39,685 nucleotides of DNA from Leptospira_B sp964571605 (lineage in GTDB: Bacteria > Spirochaetota > Leptospiria > Leptospirales > Leptospiraceae), in the NCBI GenBank assembly GCA_964571605.1, contig CAZNCS010000012.1, forward strand, positions 1 to 39,685, given 5' to 3'. How positions within the stretch are numbered: position 1 is the stretch's first letter; the number at the start of each line of letters is the position of its first letter. The notes beneath the pieces were generated by a model, which worked only from the letters and a program-made list of their open reading frames with translations, was not told the origin of the DNA and made no database searches. The translations under genes and the position numbers were made by a program. Shown one piece after another: positions 15,921 through 24,746 of the stretch.

Positions 15921-15969
15921 AAAAAACTAAGTCTCAAAGAAACTCCTGAGTAGAAATAGAGTTAGATAT

Positions 15970-16935
15970 TTATCGAATCCAATTGGGATAAAAACCGATT
16001 TTTTCCAAAACTTCTCCGTCGTGAGACGGGACCACTTCCAAATTCGAATACGATTGAAGTAAAGTGTGAACTCTAAAAATTTCTTTGCCTAGTAACTCTG
16101 AATCCCGATCGACTATCGAACGCAATAATCTAGTCCTATGAGACGGAAGGACGAATCCTTCTTTCGCCCAAGTGATATCCCCTGTAAAAAAGAATCTTTT
16201 TCCCGAAGGCAGATTTAAAAACATTCCTATATCTCCGGCAGTATGACCTTCCATCGGGACGATTACGACAGTACCGTCTCCGAACCAATCTATACTTTTA
16301 GAATAATTTTCATAAGGTCTTGCGGCAAAGTTTAAATTTTTCCAGAGAATTTGATCTGAATCCAGCTGAGAGGGAAGGTAACCTTTTTCCACTCCGAATT
16401 CTTCCAAATGTTTTCTACCGGCCTCTGTAGTCCAAATTTTCGCCCAAGGAAAATCCTCTACTCCTCCCGCATGGTCCCAATGAAGATGCGAAGGAATGAT
16501 GTCCCCGATTTCTTTCGGATTAATTCCTACGTTTGTCAATTGTTGAATCACAGGATTCGGATTTTCATAGGATACCATCGGCTTCACATAAAAACGATGA
16601 TCTTTAAATTGTTCTCGTATATTCGTTCCCAATCCGGAATCAAATAGAATTTTCCCTTTCGGATGTTCTACGAGTACGACACTATGATAAATCGGTTTTC
16701 TATGAAATAAGGAACCGCCCTCAAAAATAAAAGCAGAGGAAGCTTTTTTCTCTCCAGTTTTAAAAAGTGCGAACTTAATATCAGGAAGTTTACTAGGGTT
16801 CACAATTCGCGGGTCTTTCACCAATTTGGAAAATTCAGGTACATTTTGAATTGGAAGTTTTGGGATTCCCAATACCGGAGCTAAAAATAATAATAGTCCC
16901 GCAAACATTACAATAATTGAAATCTTAAGTTTCAT
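15970..16935 (-). CDS. Metallo-beta-lactamase-fold hydrolase, membrane-anchored or exported
   Basis: The 321-residue protein starts with a hydrophobic signal or anchor (ISIIVMFAGLLLFLAPVLG). It then has the MBL zinc motif SHLHWDHAGG (H150, H152, D154, H155), GHTAGD, TGDITW and a late PSHDGEV histidine, so the zinc site is complete. The HxHxDHAGG and GHTxGD context is shared with lactonase-type members, including acyl-homoserine lactonases, but substrate cannot be read from sequence. It begins five bases after the stop of the TetR gene, so the two form an operon probably controlled by that TetR. Confidence 0.87.
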   Translation of the reverse strand: MKLKISIIVMFAGLLLFLAPVLGIPKLPIQNVPEFSKLVKDPRIVNPSKLPDIKFALFKTGEKKASSAFIFEGGSLFHRKPIYHSVVLVEHPKGKILFDSGLGTNIREQFKDHRFYVKPMVSYENPNPVIQQLTNVGINPKEIGDIIPSHLHWDHAGGVEDFPWAKIWTTEAGRKHLEEFGVEKGYLPSQLDSDQILWKNLNFAARPYENYSKSIDWFGDGTVVIVPMEGHTAGDIGMFLNLPSGKRFFFTGDITWAKEGFVLPSHRTRLLRSIVDRDSELLGKEIFRVHTLLQSYSNLEVVPSHDGEVLEKIGFYPNWIR

Positions 16936-16940
16936 CGGAT

Positions 16941-17519
16941 TTATATCTCCATCGATACAAGAATTTTAGCCGTTTTCGCGGCAGCCTGCAAAGCCGCCGT
17001 ATTTCGGTTGGTTCTGGAAAGTAAAATTGCACCTTCCAAAAGAGAGAGAAGGCTCATTGCAAGTTCACCGGATTTGCTTTTTGGAATATTATGTTTCTGA
17101 AGAAACAAATCCAAAATCGAAGTCCATTCTTGGAATACGGATGAGCATGTAGAATTCACTAATGACGGTTCCGAAGCAGTTTCCGACGCGGTAGTCATAA
17201 TCGGACAACCTTTCGAAAATTCCGAGGTAAGTAATCTGGACTCCAAAGCGAAAAAAACTCTTTGGATTCCAGAAGACGCTGTCTTAGCCGAATTCAAAAC
17301 TTCCGTCAGTTGCTCTGCCAATTCTTTTCCGGATAAGAATAAAGCCTGAGCCGCAAGTTCCTCTTTCCCACCTGGAAAATGAAAGTATATGGACCCTTTT
17401 GGCGCTTTCGCAATTTCCACGATATCGTTCAAACCGGTTCCAGCATATCCGCCGATCTCCAATGCATCCGCCATAGCACGGACCATTCTGTCCTTAGCAA
17501 TTTCTCCCTTCTGTCCCAT
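16941..17519 (-). CDS. TetR-family regulator, LmrA/YxaF-like
   Basis: The 192-residue protein has a TetR helix-turn-helix (GGYAGTGLNDIVEIAKAPKGSIYFHFPGGKEELA), with the APKGSIYFHFPGGKEEL recognition segment typical of the LmrA/YxaF subgroup. The C-terminal region has the KGCPIMTTA motif, also typical of that group. It is followed five bases later by the MBL-fold hydrolase. The upstream GACCGGTC box at 17546-17553 matches the ACCGGT-cored sites used by this subgroup, which supports autoregulation of the two-gene operon. Effector unknown. Confidence 0.92.
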   Translation of the reverse strand: MGQKGEIAKDRMVRAMADALEIGGYAGTGLNDIVEIAKAPKGSIYFHFPGGKEELAAQALFLSGKELAEQLTEVLNSAKTASSGIQRVFFALESRLLTSEFSKGCPIMTTASETASEPSLVNSTCSSVFQEWTSILDLFLQKHNIPKSKSGELAMSLLSLLEGAILLSRTNRNTAALQAAAKTAKILVSMEI

Positions 17520-17543
17520 TTTGCCAGTTTAACATAAAATAAA

Positions 17544-17555
17544 TAGACCGGTCAA
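17544..17555. promoter_or_regulatory. TAGACCGGTCAA, candidate TetR (LmrA/YxaF-type) operator
   Basis: GACCGGTC is a perfect 8-base palindrome flanked by TA and AA, 27 bases upstream of the TetR start. ACCGGT-type (TAGACCGGTCTA) boxes are established targets for LmrA/YxaF-like TetR proteins. The match plus position makes autorepression likely. Confidence 0.65.
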
Positions 17556-17716
17556 CATATTTATATAAAAAGAAGCCGCTATATTTATTGAATACTTTTC
17601 ATTCGTTACATAATTTTAAAGGGTAAGCTGGATATTTGAAATCCACTTGGGAATAAAAGAATGATCCGGCTCAGATTTAACCGACTCACCAATTGTGGGA
17701 AGCGGCGAGTGTATGT

Positions 17717-19303
17717 TTAGATTTCGGCTCCACGTTCGAGAATACTATCCATAAAGTCCCGCACTTCCGTAATCAATTCTTGTCTGAGTTTGCCGCGTAT
17801 CGTACTTAATTTCTCTTCATACTTCAATCTCTCGCTCATTTGTTTATACTGCACTGCTCCTAATTCCCGAAAAACGGAAGCCAGAAGTGAACCTCGTATC
17901 CCAAAGAAAAATGCTAACTTATGATACCAAGGAAACATTCTTGCCAAACAAGCATAGGCTAGTTCGCAAAAATCATTGGATACATCGGGATTAGAAAGAA
18001 GAGGAAGCAGTCGTTTTTTATTTTTGAAAAGTAATAATAAAAAACTTAAACTTGTTAAATTTTCGAAAGCATATTTATTCTTTAATTCGCGAAGGATCGC
18101 TTTGACTACCTCATTATCCGATGGACAAAGGTATATTTCCGGCCCCTGGACGGAATAATAGACATAGCTCAACAGAGAAGGATCTTCCTGAACGGATCTC
18201 GCGATTTCCGAATCCGAAGATAAATCTCCTCCGATAGACAAGGACAGATAACGCTCGAGTGGCCCTTTCCCGCTTAAAATGACCTTTTTCAATCCGTTCT
18301 CGATCGCTTTTTCCCGCGCGCCCTTTGTGAATATATCGGCCTCTAAAGACTTTTGAGAAATCACTCGGGCCAAACGGAAAAAATCGGCATATGGAGATTC
18401 TTTACCTGCGAGATGGGATAATTTTGCAAACTCCTCCGAGTAAATACTCTTACGAACAAAAGAAGGATCCGACGAAAGCAAATTAGACTCTTGCGAAAGC
18501 ACGGTCTCTCTCAGAGATATTAAGTTTTCAGCAAGTTTCGGGCTGTTTAAAACGAGTTTCGGAATGACTTTCTTTCCGTATAAATCCGATACTAGGTCGA
18601 AAAGAGAATCCACATCTTGATCCGGAATATGCACGTAGCCGCAATTATGTGTATTAGTTAAAATTCCTTCTTCTTCAATTAAACCATGAATTAGTTTTAT
18701 GTAATCTTCTGATACTTCAGAACGAATCAAATCTTTATGGCAAATTTTCCCGAATAATTCCTTTACCTTATCCTGGGAATCCGTTCTTAAAGGAGGTAAT
18801 ATGCCTTCCGCCAAACCGAGCAATAGCCGATTCAAAACGATTCCTCTATCTGCTTGGCTTACTATTTCATAATTTCGAATGACCCAGGATGATCTCCTCG
18901 CGATTTCGAAAAAAACTTCTCTCACATTATCCGGGTTGGCTTTACTGACACCTGCACCGCGACCGGCGAGCACAGTAAATGCGATTTCCAATTCGCCAGT
19001 GTTTTTCTTGGTATAAATCCTAGGTACTAAAAGGATCAATCCTTCCGCGATGAGCCCGCGAATTTCTTCCAATGCCTTAGGGTCTAAAGGAGTCATTGCA
19101 GAAAGTACCGGAATTTTTCCCGCAGTAAAACCGGCAAGAGAAGTGGTATCGGCCGCCGTCAAAAGTAGTCTTTCCATATCCGGACTAAAGTACGGTCTTT
19201 CACCGTTTGGATACGATTCCTTTGATTTGATCTTCAGATATTTTGGCCTGAAATTTATGTATAAATTAGATTGTATTGGTTCTTGGGCAGACATATCGGC
19301 CAT
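17717..19303 (-). CDS. Large cytoplasmic protein of unknown function
   Basis: The 528-residue product has no signal peptide or membrane helices, except possibly a short hydrophobic patch (LTSLSFLLLLF). It is largely helical. The N-terminal part includes FSPDMERLLLTAADTTSLAGFTAGKIPVLSAMTPLDPKALEEI, and the C-terminal 50 residues are charged and coiled-coil-like (YKQMSERLKYEEKLSTIRGKLRQELITEVRDFM). I do not recognise a family. Starts at 19303 and 19294 are both possible, and neither has a strong ribosome-binding site. It stands alone, with AT-rich sequence upstream and a TetR operon downstream. Confidence 0.8.
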   Translation of the reverse strand: MADMSAQEPIQSNLYINFRPKYLKIKSKESYPNGERPYFSPDMERLLLTAADTTSLAGFTAGKIPVLSAMTPLDPKALEEIRGLIAEGLILLVPRIYTKKNTGELEIAFTVLAGRGAGVSKANPDNVREVFFEIARRSSWVIRNYEIVSQADRGIVLNRLLLGLAEGILPPLRTDSQDKVKELFGKICHKDLIRSEVSEDYIKLIHGLIEEEGILTNTHNCGYVHIPDQDVDSLFDLVSDLYGKKVIPKLVLNSPKLAENLISLRETVLSQESNLLSSDPSFVRKSIYSEEFAKLSHLAGKESPYADFFRLARVISQKSLEADIFTKGAREKAIENGLKKVILSGKGPLERYLSLSIGGDLSSDSEIARSVQEDPSLLSYVYYSVQGPEIYLCPSDNEVVKAILRELKNKYAFENLTSLSFLLLLFKNKKRLLPLLSNPDVSNDFCELAYACLARMFPWYHKLAFFFGIRGSLLASVFRELGAVQYKQMSERLKYEEKLSTIRGKLRQELITEVRDFMDSILERGAEI

Positions 19304-19503
19304 ATTTAATAATCCCGGGAAAACGATTCGTAGAATCTTTCCTTCCTTATTAGAAGACGAAAACGATTTTAACGAACCCCATTGAGATTTGTCTTTTATT
19401 AATATAAATTTTACATAAAATAATCAATATTTTTCGAAAATTCCAAATCATTTTATTCTATGCCCCGGAATTCCCACATTTCCTACGTCACTGGAAATAA
19501 ATT
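19304..19503. other. AT-rich intergenic stretch upstream of the 528-residue protein gene
   Basis: About 200 bases of AT-rich sequence contain no supported gene. It is the likely promoter region for the minus-strand gene ending at 17717. Beyond it lies the degraded reading frame described separately, so the whole gap before ppa is 412 bases. Confidence 0.5.
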
Positions 19504-19719
19504 ATGTCAATTATCGTTTTAGAGAAATTCCAAAAATTCTAACATTAAATTCCGGAAAAGAGTTTTAGGGTATCGGCATTCTATTTATATGCGGAAGAAA
19601 AACGGAAATCGAATGGATTAAAATTATTAGATATCCTTTTTCAAAAGGAAGTCTATCCATTTTTCGACGGAAGAATTTCCTTGCTTACCCTCGGATCGGG
19701 GAAAATATATGACTCATGA
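19504..19719 (+). pseudogene. Probable gene remnant upstream of ppa
   Basis: From ATG 19504 one frame reads MSIIVLEKFQKF, then two in-frame stops (TAA at 19540 and 19546). It continues in the same frame for 56 codons, with protein-like content (AEEKRKSNGLKLLDILFQKE, then YPFFDGRISLLTLGSGKIYDS). It ends in a TGA that overlaps the ppa start (ATGA). ISLLTLGSGK resembles SAM-methyltransferase motif I, and the whole looks like the N-terminal part of such an enzyme. The start-stop overlap suggests a formerly coupled gene that decayed. Family assignment is weak. Confidence 0.4.
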
Positions 19720-20255
19720 TACAACATCCTTGGCATGAGGCCAGTCCGGGCCCTAACCCACCTCACGAAATTCATGCATTAATAGAAATTCCTTCGGGAA
19801 GTAAGGCAAAGTTCGAAGTAGATAAGGAATCTGGTTTGATCAAATTGGATCGAGTTCTTTTCGCTTCCGCTCATTATCCGGCTCATTACGGATTTATTCC
19901 CCAAACTTTAGGGGACGATAAGGATCCGTTAGATATTCTCGTTCTTTGTTCCGAGGATGTTCCTCCATTATGTTTGGTTCCTGCGCGGGTGGTAGGAGTT
20001 ATGAGAATGATCGACCGTGGAGAAGGGGATGAAAAAATTCTAGCAGTCGCATCCGGAGACAGAAGTTTCGACGGAATCGAACATGTTTCCCAACTTCCCG
20101 CCTCTTTTCGAGCGGAACTCACTCATTTTTTCTCTGTGTATAAACAATTGGAAAGAAAAGAAGTTCGAGTAGAAGAACCGGAAGGCCCGGAAATCGCAAA
20201 AGAATTGATCCTAAAAGCATTAGATTATTATAAACAAAAATTTCCTAAAAAATAA
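19716..20255 (+). CDS. ppa: Inorganic pyrophosphatase, family I
   Basis: The 179-residue cytoplasmic enzyme hydrolyses pyrophosphate to two phosphates, pulling biosynthetic reactions forward. Diagnostic segments are IEIPSGSKAKFEVDKESGLIKLDRVL, YPAHYGFIPQTL and GDDKDPLDILVLCSEDV, which carries the metal-binding DxxDxLD aspartates. Length is normal for family I. ATG 19716 overlaps the TGA of the preceding remnant frame, and a GGGGAAA lies about 11 bases upstream. It converges with the DISM-cyclase gene, with 13 bases between stops. Confidence 0.96.
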   Translation: MIQHPWHEASPGPNPPHEIHALIEIPSGSKAKFEVDKESGLIKLDRVLFASAHYPAHYGFIPQTLGDDKDPLDILVLCSEDVPPLCLVPARVVGVMRMIDRGEGDEKILAVASGDRSFDGIEHVSQLPASFRAELTHFFSVYKQLERKEVRVEEPEGPEIAKELILKALDYYKQKFPKK

Positions 20256-20268
20256 TGCCCCGACTTTT

Positions 20269-22221
20269 CTATCCTACTACTTCGTAAACTTCGCTGGATT
20301 TGGATTTTCCTTTCACCTTAACTTTTCCAAGTTTTTTGAAGGAGTATTTGCGGCGGTTTTTTAGTTTTTTGTAGGTTTCTTCGCTCAAAAGTAAATTTGC
20401 GTGGAACTCTTTTGTAAGACCTTCTATACGGGAGGCAAGATTTACGGCGTCGGAGATAACGGTGCCGTCCATTCTTTCTTCTTCCCCTATTGTACCGAGC
20501 ATCAATGTTCCAGTATGCAGACCGATTCCGATTTGAATCGGTTCGTAATTCCGTTCCAGTCTGGTTTGGTTCAAATTCTCCAGTTCCCGTAACATTTCCA
20601 TTGCAGCTTCTAAGGCCTGGTCCGGAAGACTCGGAAATAAGGCCATGATCCCGTCTCCCAAATATTTATCGATAAACCCGCCGTGTTTGCGTATGATCGG
20701 TCCCATTCTTCTCATGTAAGAATTCAAAAAATCGAAATTGTCTTTGGGAGTCATTTTCTCGGAAAGCTGTGTAAAGGATCGAATGTCCGAAAAAAGAATC
20801 GTCATTTCCCTTTGCACCTGATCGCCCAGGACGATCTCCGTTATATCTTTTTTATTCAAAAATTTGAGAAAGGCTAAAGGAACGAATCTACTGTAAGCTT
20901 TGTTCACTTCCAAAAGACTGTCGGAAAGACGTTCTATGTATAAGAATGCTTGGGAAAAACGAAAAGAGAGTAGATACGATTGTACGAATATGAATACAAA
21001 GATGCCTACAGGAAGATAATATCCGGTCGTAATTACCGCTTGAGAATATAGACTATCGTTAACGGCCGCAATGGTTAAAGCCAAAACTCCGCCTAACGCC
21101 ATCAAGGCGCCTTCCGCTCCATTTCTCAATAATTTGATTAGAATGAAAATCAGCCATCCCACATGGTATAACATTGAAATTTGAAAAGGAATTAAAGTAT
21201 GAGAATAAATACTTGCGGGAGTGAATATCACCAAGGCAGCAAAAATTCCATGGAGCCATAGACTGAACTTTTTGATCTTAGAAGAAAATGCGTTTGGATA
21301 CAAGGCATCCATATAATAAACAAAAAATGGAACGGCTATATATAAGGACAAATATTCAAGTTTGTTAAATAATTCCCAGGGCAAGTCCGGAAATTTTTGT
21401 ATTATAAATCTCTCCCCAGTCACAAAAATTCTAAGACCGATACTGGAACAAAATGCTCCAAAGAATAAACCGGTTAGATCCCGCCTGCGCAATGAATACA
21501 GACCGAAATGGTATAAGGCCATGATGATGATACTTCCGAATAGAAACATCTCGATGGAAGTTCGATTTTCTTTAAAACTTTGTAAGTCCGCTTCTCTTCC
21601 GATCCGCAAAGACTCCCATAAGCCGCCTTTATAATGATGAAAATTGGAAACTTCGACTCTAAGAACAATTTCTTTGTTAGGTTGTCCGATCGGAACATAG
21701 ATTGGAAGATATTGTGGACGTGAAGAATTGGAATCAGTTCCTACGACTCCGTTACCCGCAATTTTTTTCCCATCCAAATAAAGAGACGCTGCAGTTCCCG
21801 CGCCTTGAAAATGAATCATCAAACGACCCTGATTCAATCCAGGCAAAATTTTTAAAGTGTAACTTCCGTAACCGAATGCCATAAGCGGATTCATTCCGGT
21901 TAAATTGGGAATCGTATTCCAATTTCCGGGAACTTGGGCGATTATGATCTCCGATTCTTTTCCTTCCGTTTCCGGCCTGGATACAGGAAGTTTCATCCAT
22001 TGAAATTTCCACTCGCCGTCCAACATTACGATCCCATCTTCGGAAAAATTCCAATCTCTCAGATCCAAAACTCCCTTTTCGGCGCGAGGAGAAATTTTCG
22101 ACGAGACCGGATTCCGACAGGATATAAGGAAAGAAAAAAGGATTAGAAATAAGCCGAAAAGAGACAACGAGTTAATACGATTATTCATAAGGGTTCGATG
22201 TGGAATATGACGAAGGAACAT
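20269..22221 (-). CDS. 7TMR-DISM receptor adenylate cyclase, lipoprotein-type N-terminus
   Basis: The 650-residue protein has a signal segment ending FLISC (possible lipobox), an extracytoplasmic 7TMR-DISMED2-like jelly-roll (about 50-205, LDGEWKFQW ... PGNWN), a seven-helix 7TMR-DISM block (about 220-420), a helical linker, and a class III cyclase domain from about 470. Catalytic residues are D479 (LFSDIRSF), K519 and D523 (DKYLGDG), T587, N594 and R598 (SDAVNLASRIE), indicating an active class IIIb cyclase. It would couple an external carbohydrate-like ligand to cAMP. ATG 22221 has AAGGTGA upstream; ATG 22188 is an alternative. A homologous receptor with a phosphatase output lies at 35227. 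Confidence 0.9.
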   Translation of the reverse strand: MFLRHIPHRTLMNNRINSLSLFGLFLILFSFLISCRNPVSSKISPRAEKGVLDLRDWNFSEDGIVMLDGEWKFQWMKLPVSRPETEGKESEIIIAQVPGNWNTIPNLTGMNPLMAFGYGSYTLKILPGLNQGRLMIHFQGAGTAASLYLDGKKIAGNGVVGTDSNSSRPQYLPIYVPIGQPNKEIVLRVEVSNFHHYKGGLWESLRIGREADLQSFKENRTSIEMFLFGSIIIMALYHFGLYSLRRRDLTGLFFGAFCSSIGLRIFVTGERFIIQKFPDLPWELFNKLEYLSLYIAVPFFVYYMDALYPNAFSSKIKKFSLWLHGIFAALVIFTPASIYSHTLIPFQISMLYHVGWLIFILIKLLRNGAEGALMALGGVLALTIAAVNDSLYSQAVITTGYYLPVGIFVFIFVQSYLLSFRFSQAFLYIERLSDSLLEVNKAYSRFVPLAFLKFLNKKDITEIVLGDQVQREMTILFSDIRSFTQLSEKMTPKDNFDFLNSYMRRMGPIIRKHGGFIDKYLGDGIMALFPSLPDQALEAAMEMLRELENLNQTRLERNYEPIQIGIGLHTGTLMLGTIGEEERMDGTVISDAVNLASRIEGLTKEFHANLLLSEETYKKLKNRRKYSFKKLGKVKVKGKSKSSEVYEVVG

Positions 22222-22472
22222 CCGATTTTTCACCTTTACGAACAGGAGTTTGGCGTTTTTAGGATCCAACTCGTTATTTGTTTTTCCGTTCGGAGGGCAA
22301 TACTCGGAAAAATATTCTTTTTGCAAAATCACAAATTGGAAAGTTTTTCTTCCAGAAAGAAAAAAGCAAAGGCTGCCACGCCGAGCTCACATTAATTGCT
22401 ACAACGAGATCCCATACTATAACGGATTTATTCCCGGATTCTTATTTGGAATAAAAAGAATAAAAGATAAAA

Positions 22473-22507
22473 CTTTCCGGATTCGAGATAAAAACGAACC
22501 CGGAAAG
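22473..22507 (-). terminator. Probable intrinsic terminator of the alpha/beta hydrolase gene
   Basis: CTTTCCGG and CCGGAAAG form a perfect 8-base stem with a 19-base loop. On the minus strand it is followed by TTTTATCTTTTATTCTTTTT. It lies 12 bases beyond the hydrolase stop codon. The loop is longer than usual, but the downstream T-richness supports termination. Confidence 0.6.
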
Positions 22508-22519
22508 GAAAGTCCTAGA

Positions 22520-23371
22520 TCAAAGTTTGTCCAAGAACGATTTCAGTATTTCATAAAATTCATCGGGTTTATCCAACTGAAACCAATGACCTGCATCTTG
22601 AATCACTGAGAATGGAAACCCTCCTTGCAAACGATGTAAAGAATACGGATCATCATTATTCGGAGTCACAATCGCAAGTTTCGGTCCTTTATATCTTTTT
22701 AAAGAAGAATTCGGATCGTAGTCCAATAATTCGGCGGCAGTTCGAACCACCATGTCTTTCGGATTTTTTTTCAGGTCGGAAAGAATTCTAGCTTTGACCG
22801 TCGGCTTAGATCCGACTAATAACCGTTCCCAATAGTCTCCGGCTGTTTTCTCATAGGCTTCCGAATTTAAATCTTGTTTGATTTGGTTGCGGATCTCGTT
22901 CGGAAGTTTTTTCGGATCTCCGTTTGCATCCACCATCACTAAACCTACCACTCTATTCGGATTGGCTCCTGCGTAATCCAGAACGACACTCCCTCCCATA
23001 CTATGACCGACTAAAACGAATTTTTTCAAATCCAAAGAATCCACAACGGCAGCGATGTCCATTGCCATCGAAGAAATTTTATAGTCACCATCCTTAGGAA
23101 AATCGGATCCTCCTTGGCCTCTCAATTCCACACGGACCACTCTCCTATTTCGAACCAGTCTTTCTTTTACATCTTCCCAATGAGAAATATCCCCGCCGAA
23201 AGAAGGAACAAACACTATTGGAATCCCACCCTGACCCTCGTCTATAAACGAGATTTTACCGGAAGGTCCGGAGACGGATCGACTCAATAACCCTCCCTTA
23301 CAAAGCAGAATTCCAAACGTCGAAGTAGCTAACGTAATCATAAAACATAAACTCCTAATATAATTTTTCAT
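22520..23371 (-). CDS. Alpha/beta hydrolase, exported or membrane-anchored
   Basis: The 283-residue protein has an N-terminal hydrophobic segment (SLCFMITLATSTFGILLC) followed by an alpha/beta-hydrolase fold. Features are an oxyanion region at VFVPSFGGDISHW, RGQGGSD, nucleophile S124 in VGHSMGG, an acid in the NNDDPYS loop and the catalytic histidine in DAGHWFQLDKP. The substrate class (ester, lactone or epoxide) cannot be told. I chose ATG 23371 with GAGAGGA upstream; the longer frame adds 43 residues without character. It is divergent from the WYL regulator, which likely controls it. Confidence 0.86.
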   Translation of the reverse strand: MKNYIRSLCFMITLATSTFGILLCKGGLLSRSVSGPSGKISFIDEGQGGIPIVFVPSFGGDISHWEDVKERLVRNRRVVRVELRGQGGSDFPKDGDYKISSMAMDIAAVVDSLDLKKFVLVGHSMGGSVVLDYAGANPNRVVGLVMVDANGDPKKLPNEIRNQIKQDLNSEAYEKTAGDYWERLLVGSKPTVKARILSDLKKNPKDMVVRTAAELLDYDPNSSLKRYKGPKLAIVTPNNDDPYSLHRLQGGFPFSVIQDAGHWFQLDKPDEFYEILKSFLDKL

Positions 23372-23548
23372 TTTTATCCAAATCCTCTCTGAACTTTTCT
23401 TTAAAATAATTTCCCCAATGACGGCGATTTCCGCCTGCGTCCAGAAAGCCGCAGAGATCCCCTGCTGCGCTCCACGGGTTTCCGCCGGCCACCAATACAC
23501 TCCCTCTTTAATTTTTTCTCACCCATGGAATCAGTATACGGGATATAG

Positions 23549-23565
23549 ATGACAAGAACTGTCAT
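23549..23565. promoter_or_regulatory. Inverted repeat ATGACA-AGAAC-TGTCAT, candidate WYL-regulator operator
   Basis: Perfect 6-base arms with a 5-base spacer lie 24 bases upstream of the WYL-regulator start and within the divergent promoter shared with the hydrolase. TGACA/TGTCA-type sites are common upstream of YafY-like regulators. Direct binding is inferred. Confidence 0.6.
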
Positions 23566-23588
23566 ATTTATGGATTATACTTTGTAAT

Positions 23589-24545
23589 ATGAGGGCTGAT
23601 AGACTTCTAAATATTCTTCTCCATTTGCAGGCCAAAGGAAGAACCACATCCAGGGAACTTTCTAAAAAACTGGAAATTTCCGAAAGAACCGTACATAGAG
23701 ATATGGAGGCGTTATCGGCCGCAGGAATTCCTATTTATGCGGAAAGAGGAATCGGAGGCGGTTGGAATCTGAGCGAAGGGTACAGAACCAATCTAACCGG
23801 TTTTAAAAAAGAAGAAGTGCTATCTTTGCTACTACTTCATTCTTCCCGAGTTTTGGAAGATCTAGGTAAGAAGAAGGATTTCGATTCTGCATTTGTAAAA
23901 CTTTTGGCGGCTCTTCCTCCCGCATACAAAAAAGACGCGGAGACTGCGAGACAAAGAATCCATATAGACGGAGCCGGTTGGAATCGAGCGATCCGAGACC
24001 TTCCCCTTTTACCGATTTTACAAGACGCAGTCTGGGAAGAAAAAAAAGTGAAAATCGTTTATGAAAAAGAAGGAAAAGCGGAACCCAGACTTTTAGAACC
24101 TTTAGGATTAGTCGCTAAAGATTCGATCTGGTATTTAGTCGCTCGAAGAAGCAAAGAAATGAGAGTCTATCGGATTTCAAGAGTAAAAGAAGCCAGTCTT
24201 ACAGAGGAGCGATTCGAACGTCCTAAAAAATTCGATTTAGCAAAGTATTGGGAAGAATGGCTCAAAGAGTTTCGCTCCAGAGTGCCGCAGTACTTGGTAA
24301 AAATGCGAGTCAAAGAAATAGACATTAGTAAAGTCGAAAATTTTCGCTTCGCCAGAATCAAAAATATATCCGTACCGAAAAACGGATTCGTCATTTTTGA
24401 ATTGGATTTGGAAACGAAAGAATGGGCGATCGGGATGTTACTACATCTTGGAACTTCTGCAATCGTTTTGGAACCTATAGAATTGCGAGAGGCGATCCTC
24501 GAAAAAACATCCTCTATTTTGAAAGCCTATCAGGATTTTAAATAG
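23589..24545 (+). CDS. YafY/DeoR-type regulator with HTH and WYL domain
   Basis: The 318-residue protein has an N-terminal winged HTH (RADRLLNILLHLQAKGRTTSRELSKKLEISERTVHRDMEALSAAGIPI). A WYL domain spans about residues 140-220, and a C-terminal WYL-associated extension follows. Visible WYL features are the LEPLGLVAKDSIWYLVARR and MRVYRISRV segments. WYL domains sense small ligands or nucleic acid and switch the HTH. It is divergent from the alpha/beta hydrolase, with a 217-base shared region that contains an inverted repeat, so control of the hydrolase and of itself is likely. Confidence 0.92.
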   Translation: MRADRLLNILLHLQAKGRTTSRELSKKLEISERTVHRDMEALSAAGIPIYAERGIGGGWNLSEGYRTNLTGFKKEEVLSLLLLHSSRVLEDLGKKKDFDSAFVKLLAALPPAYKKDAETARQRIHIDGAGWNRAIRDLPLLPILQDAVWEEKKVKIVYEKEGKAEPRLLEPLGLVAKDSIWYLVARRSKEMRVYRISRVKEASLTEERFERPKKFDLAKYWEEWLKEFRSRVPQYLVKMRVKEIDISKVENFRFARIKNISVPKNGFVIFELDLETKEWAIGMLLHLGTSAIVLEPIELREAILEKTSSILKAYQDFK

Positions 24546-24746
24546 AGCTTTCGCACTAAATACAGAGTACAAACCGTAGGAACTATCGTATTTGAATATT
24601 TTTTACATATTTTCGCCGCATATCCTGAGATAAAAAACTATCCGATTCTAAATACGAAAGAACGGATTTTATAAAAAATTGATTTGGACTTTATTTGTCC
24701 GATCCGGTAATCTTTTATCATCTTACTTCTTCTAATTCCATAGACA

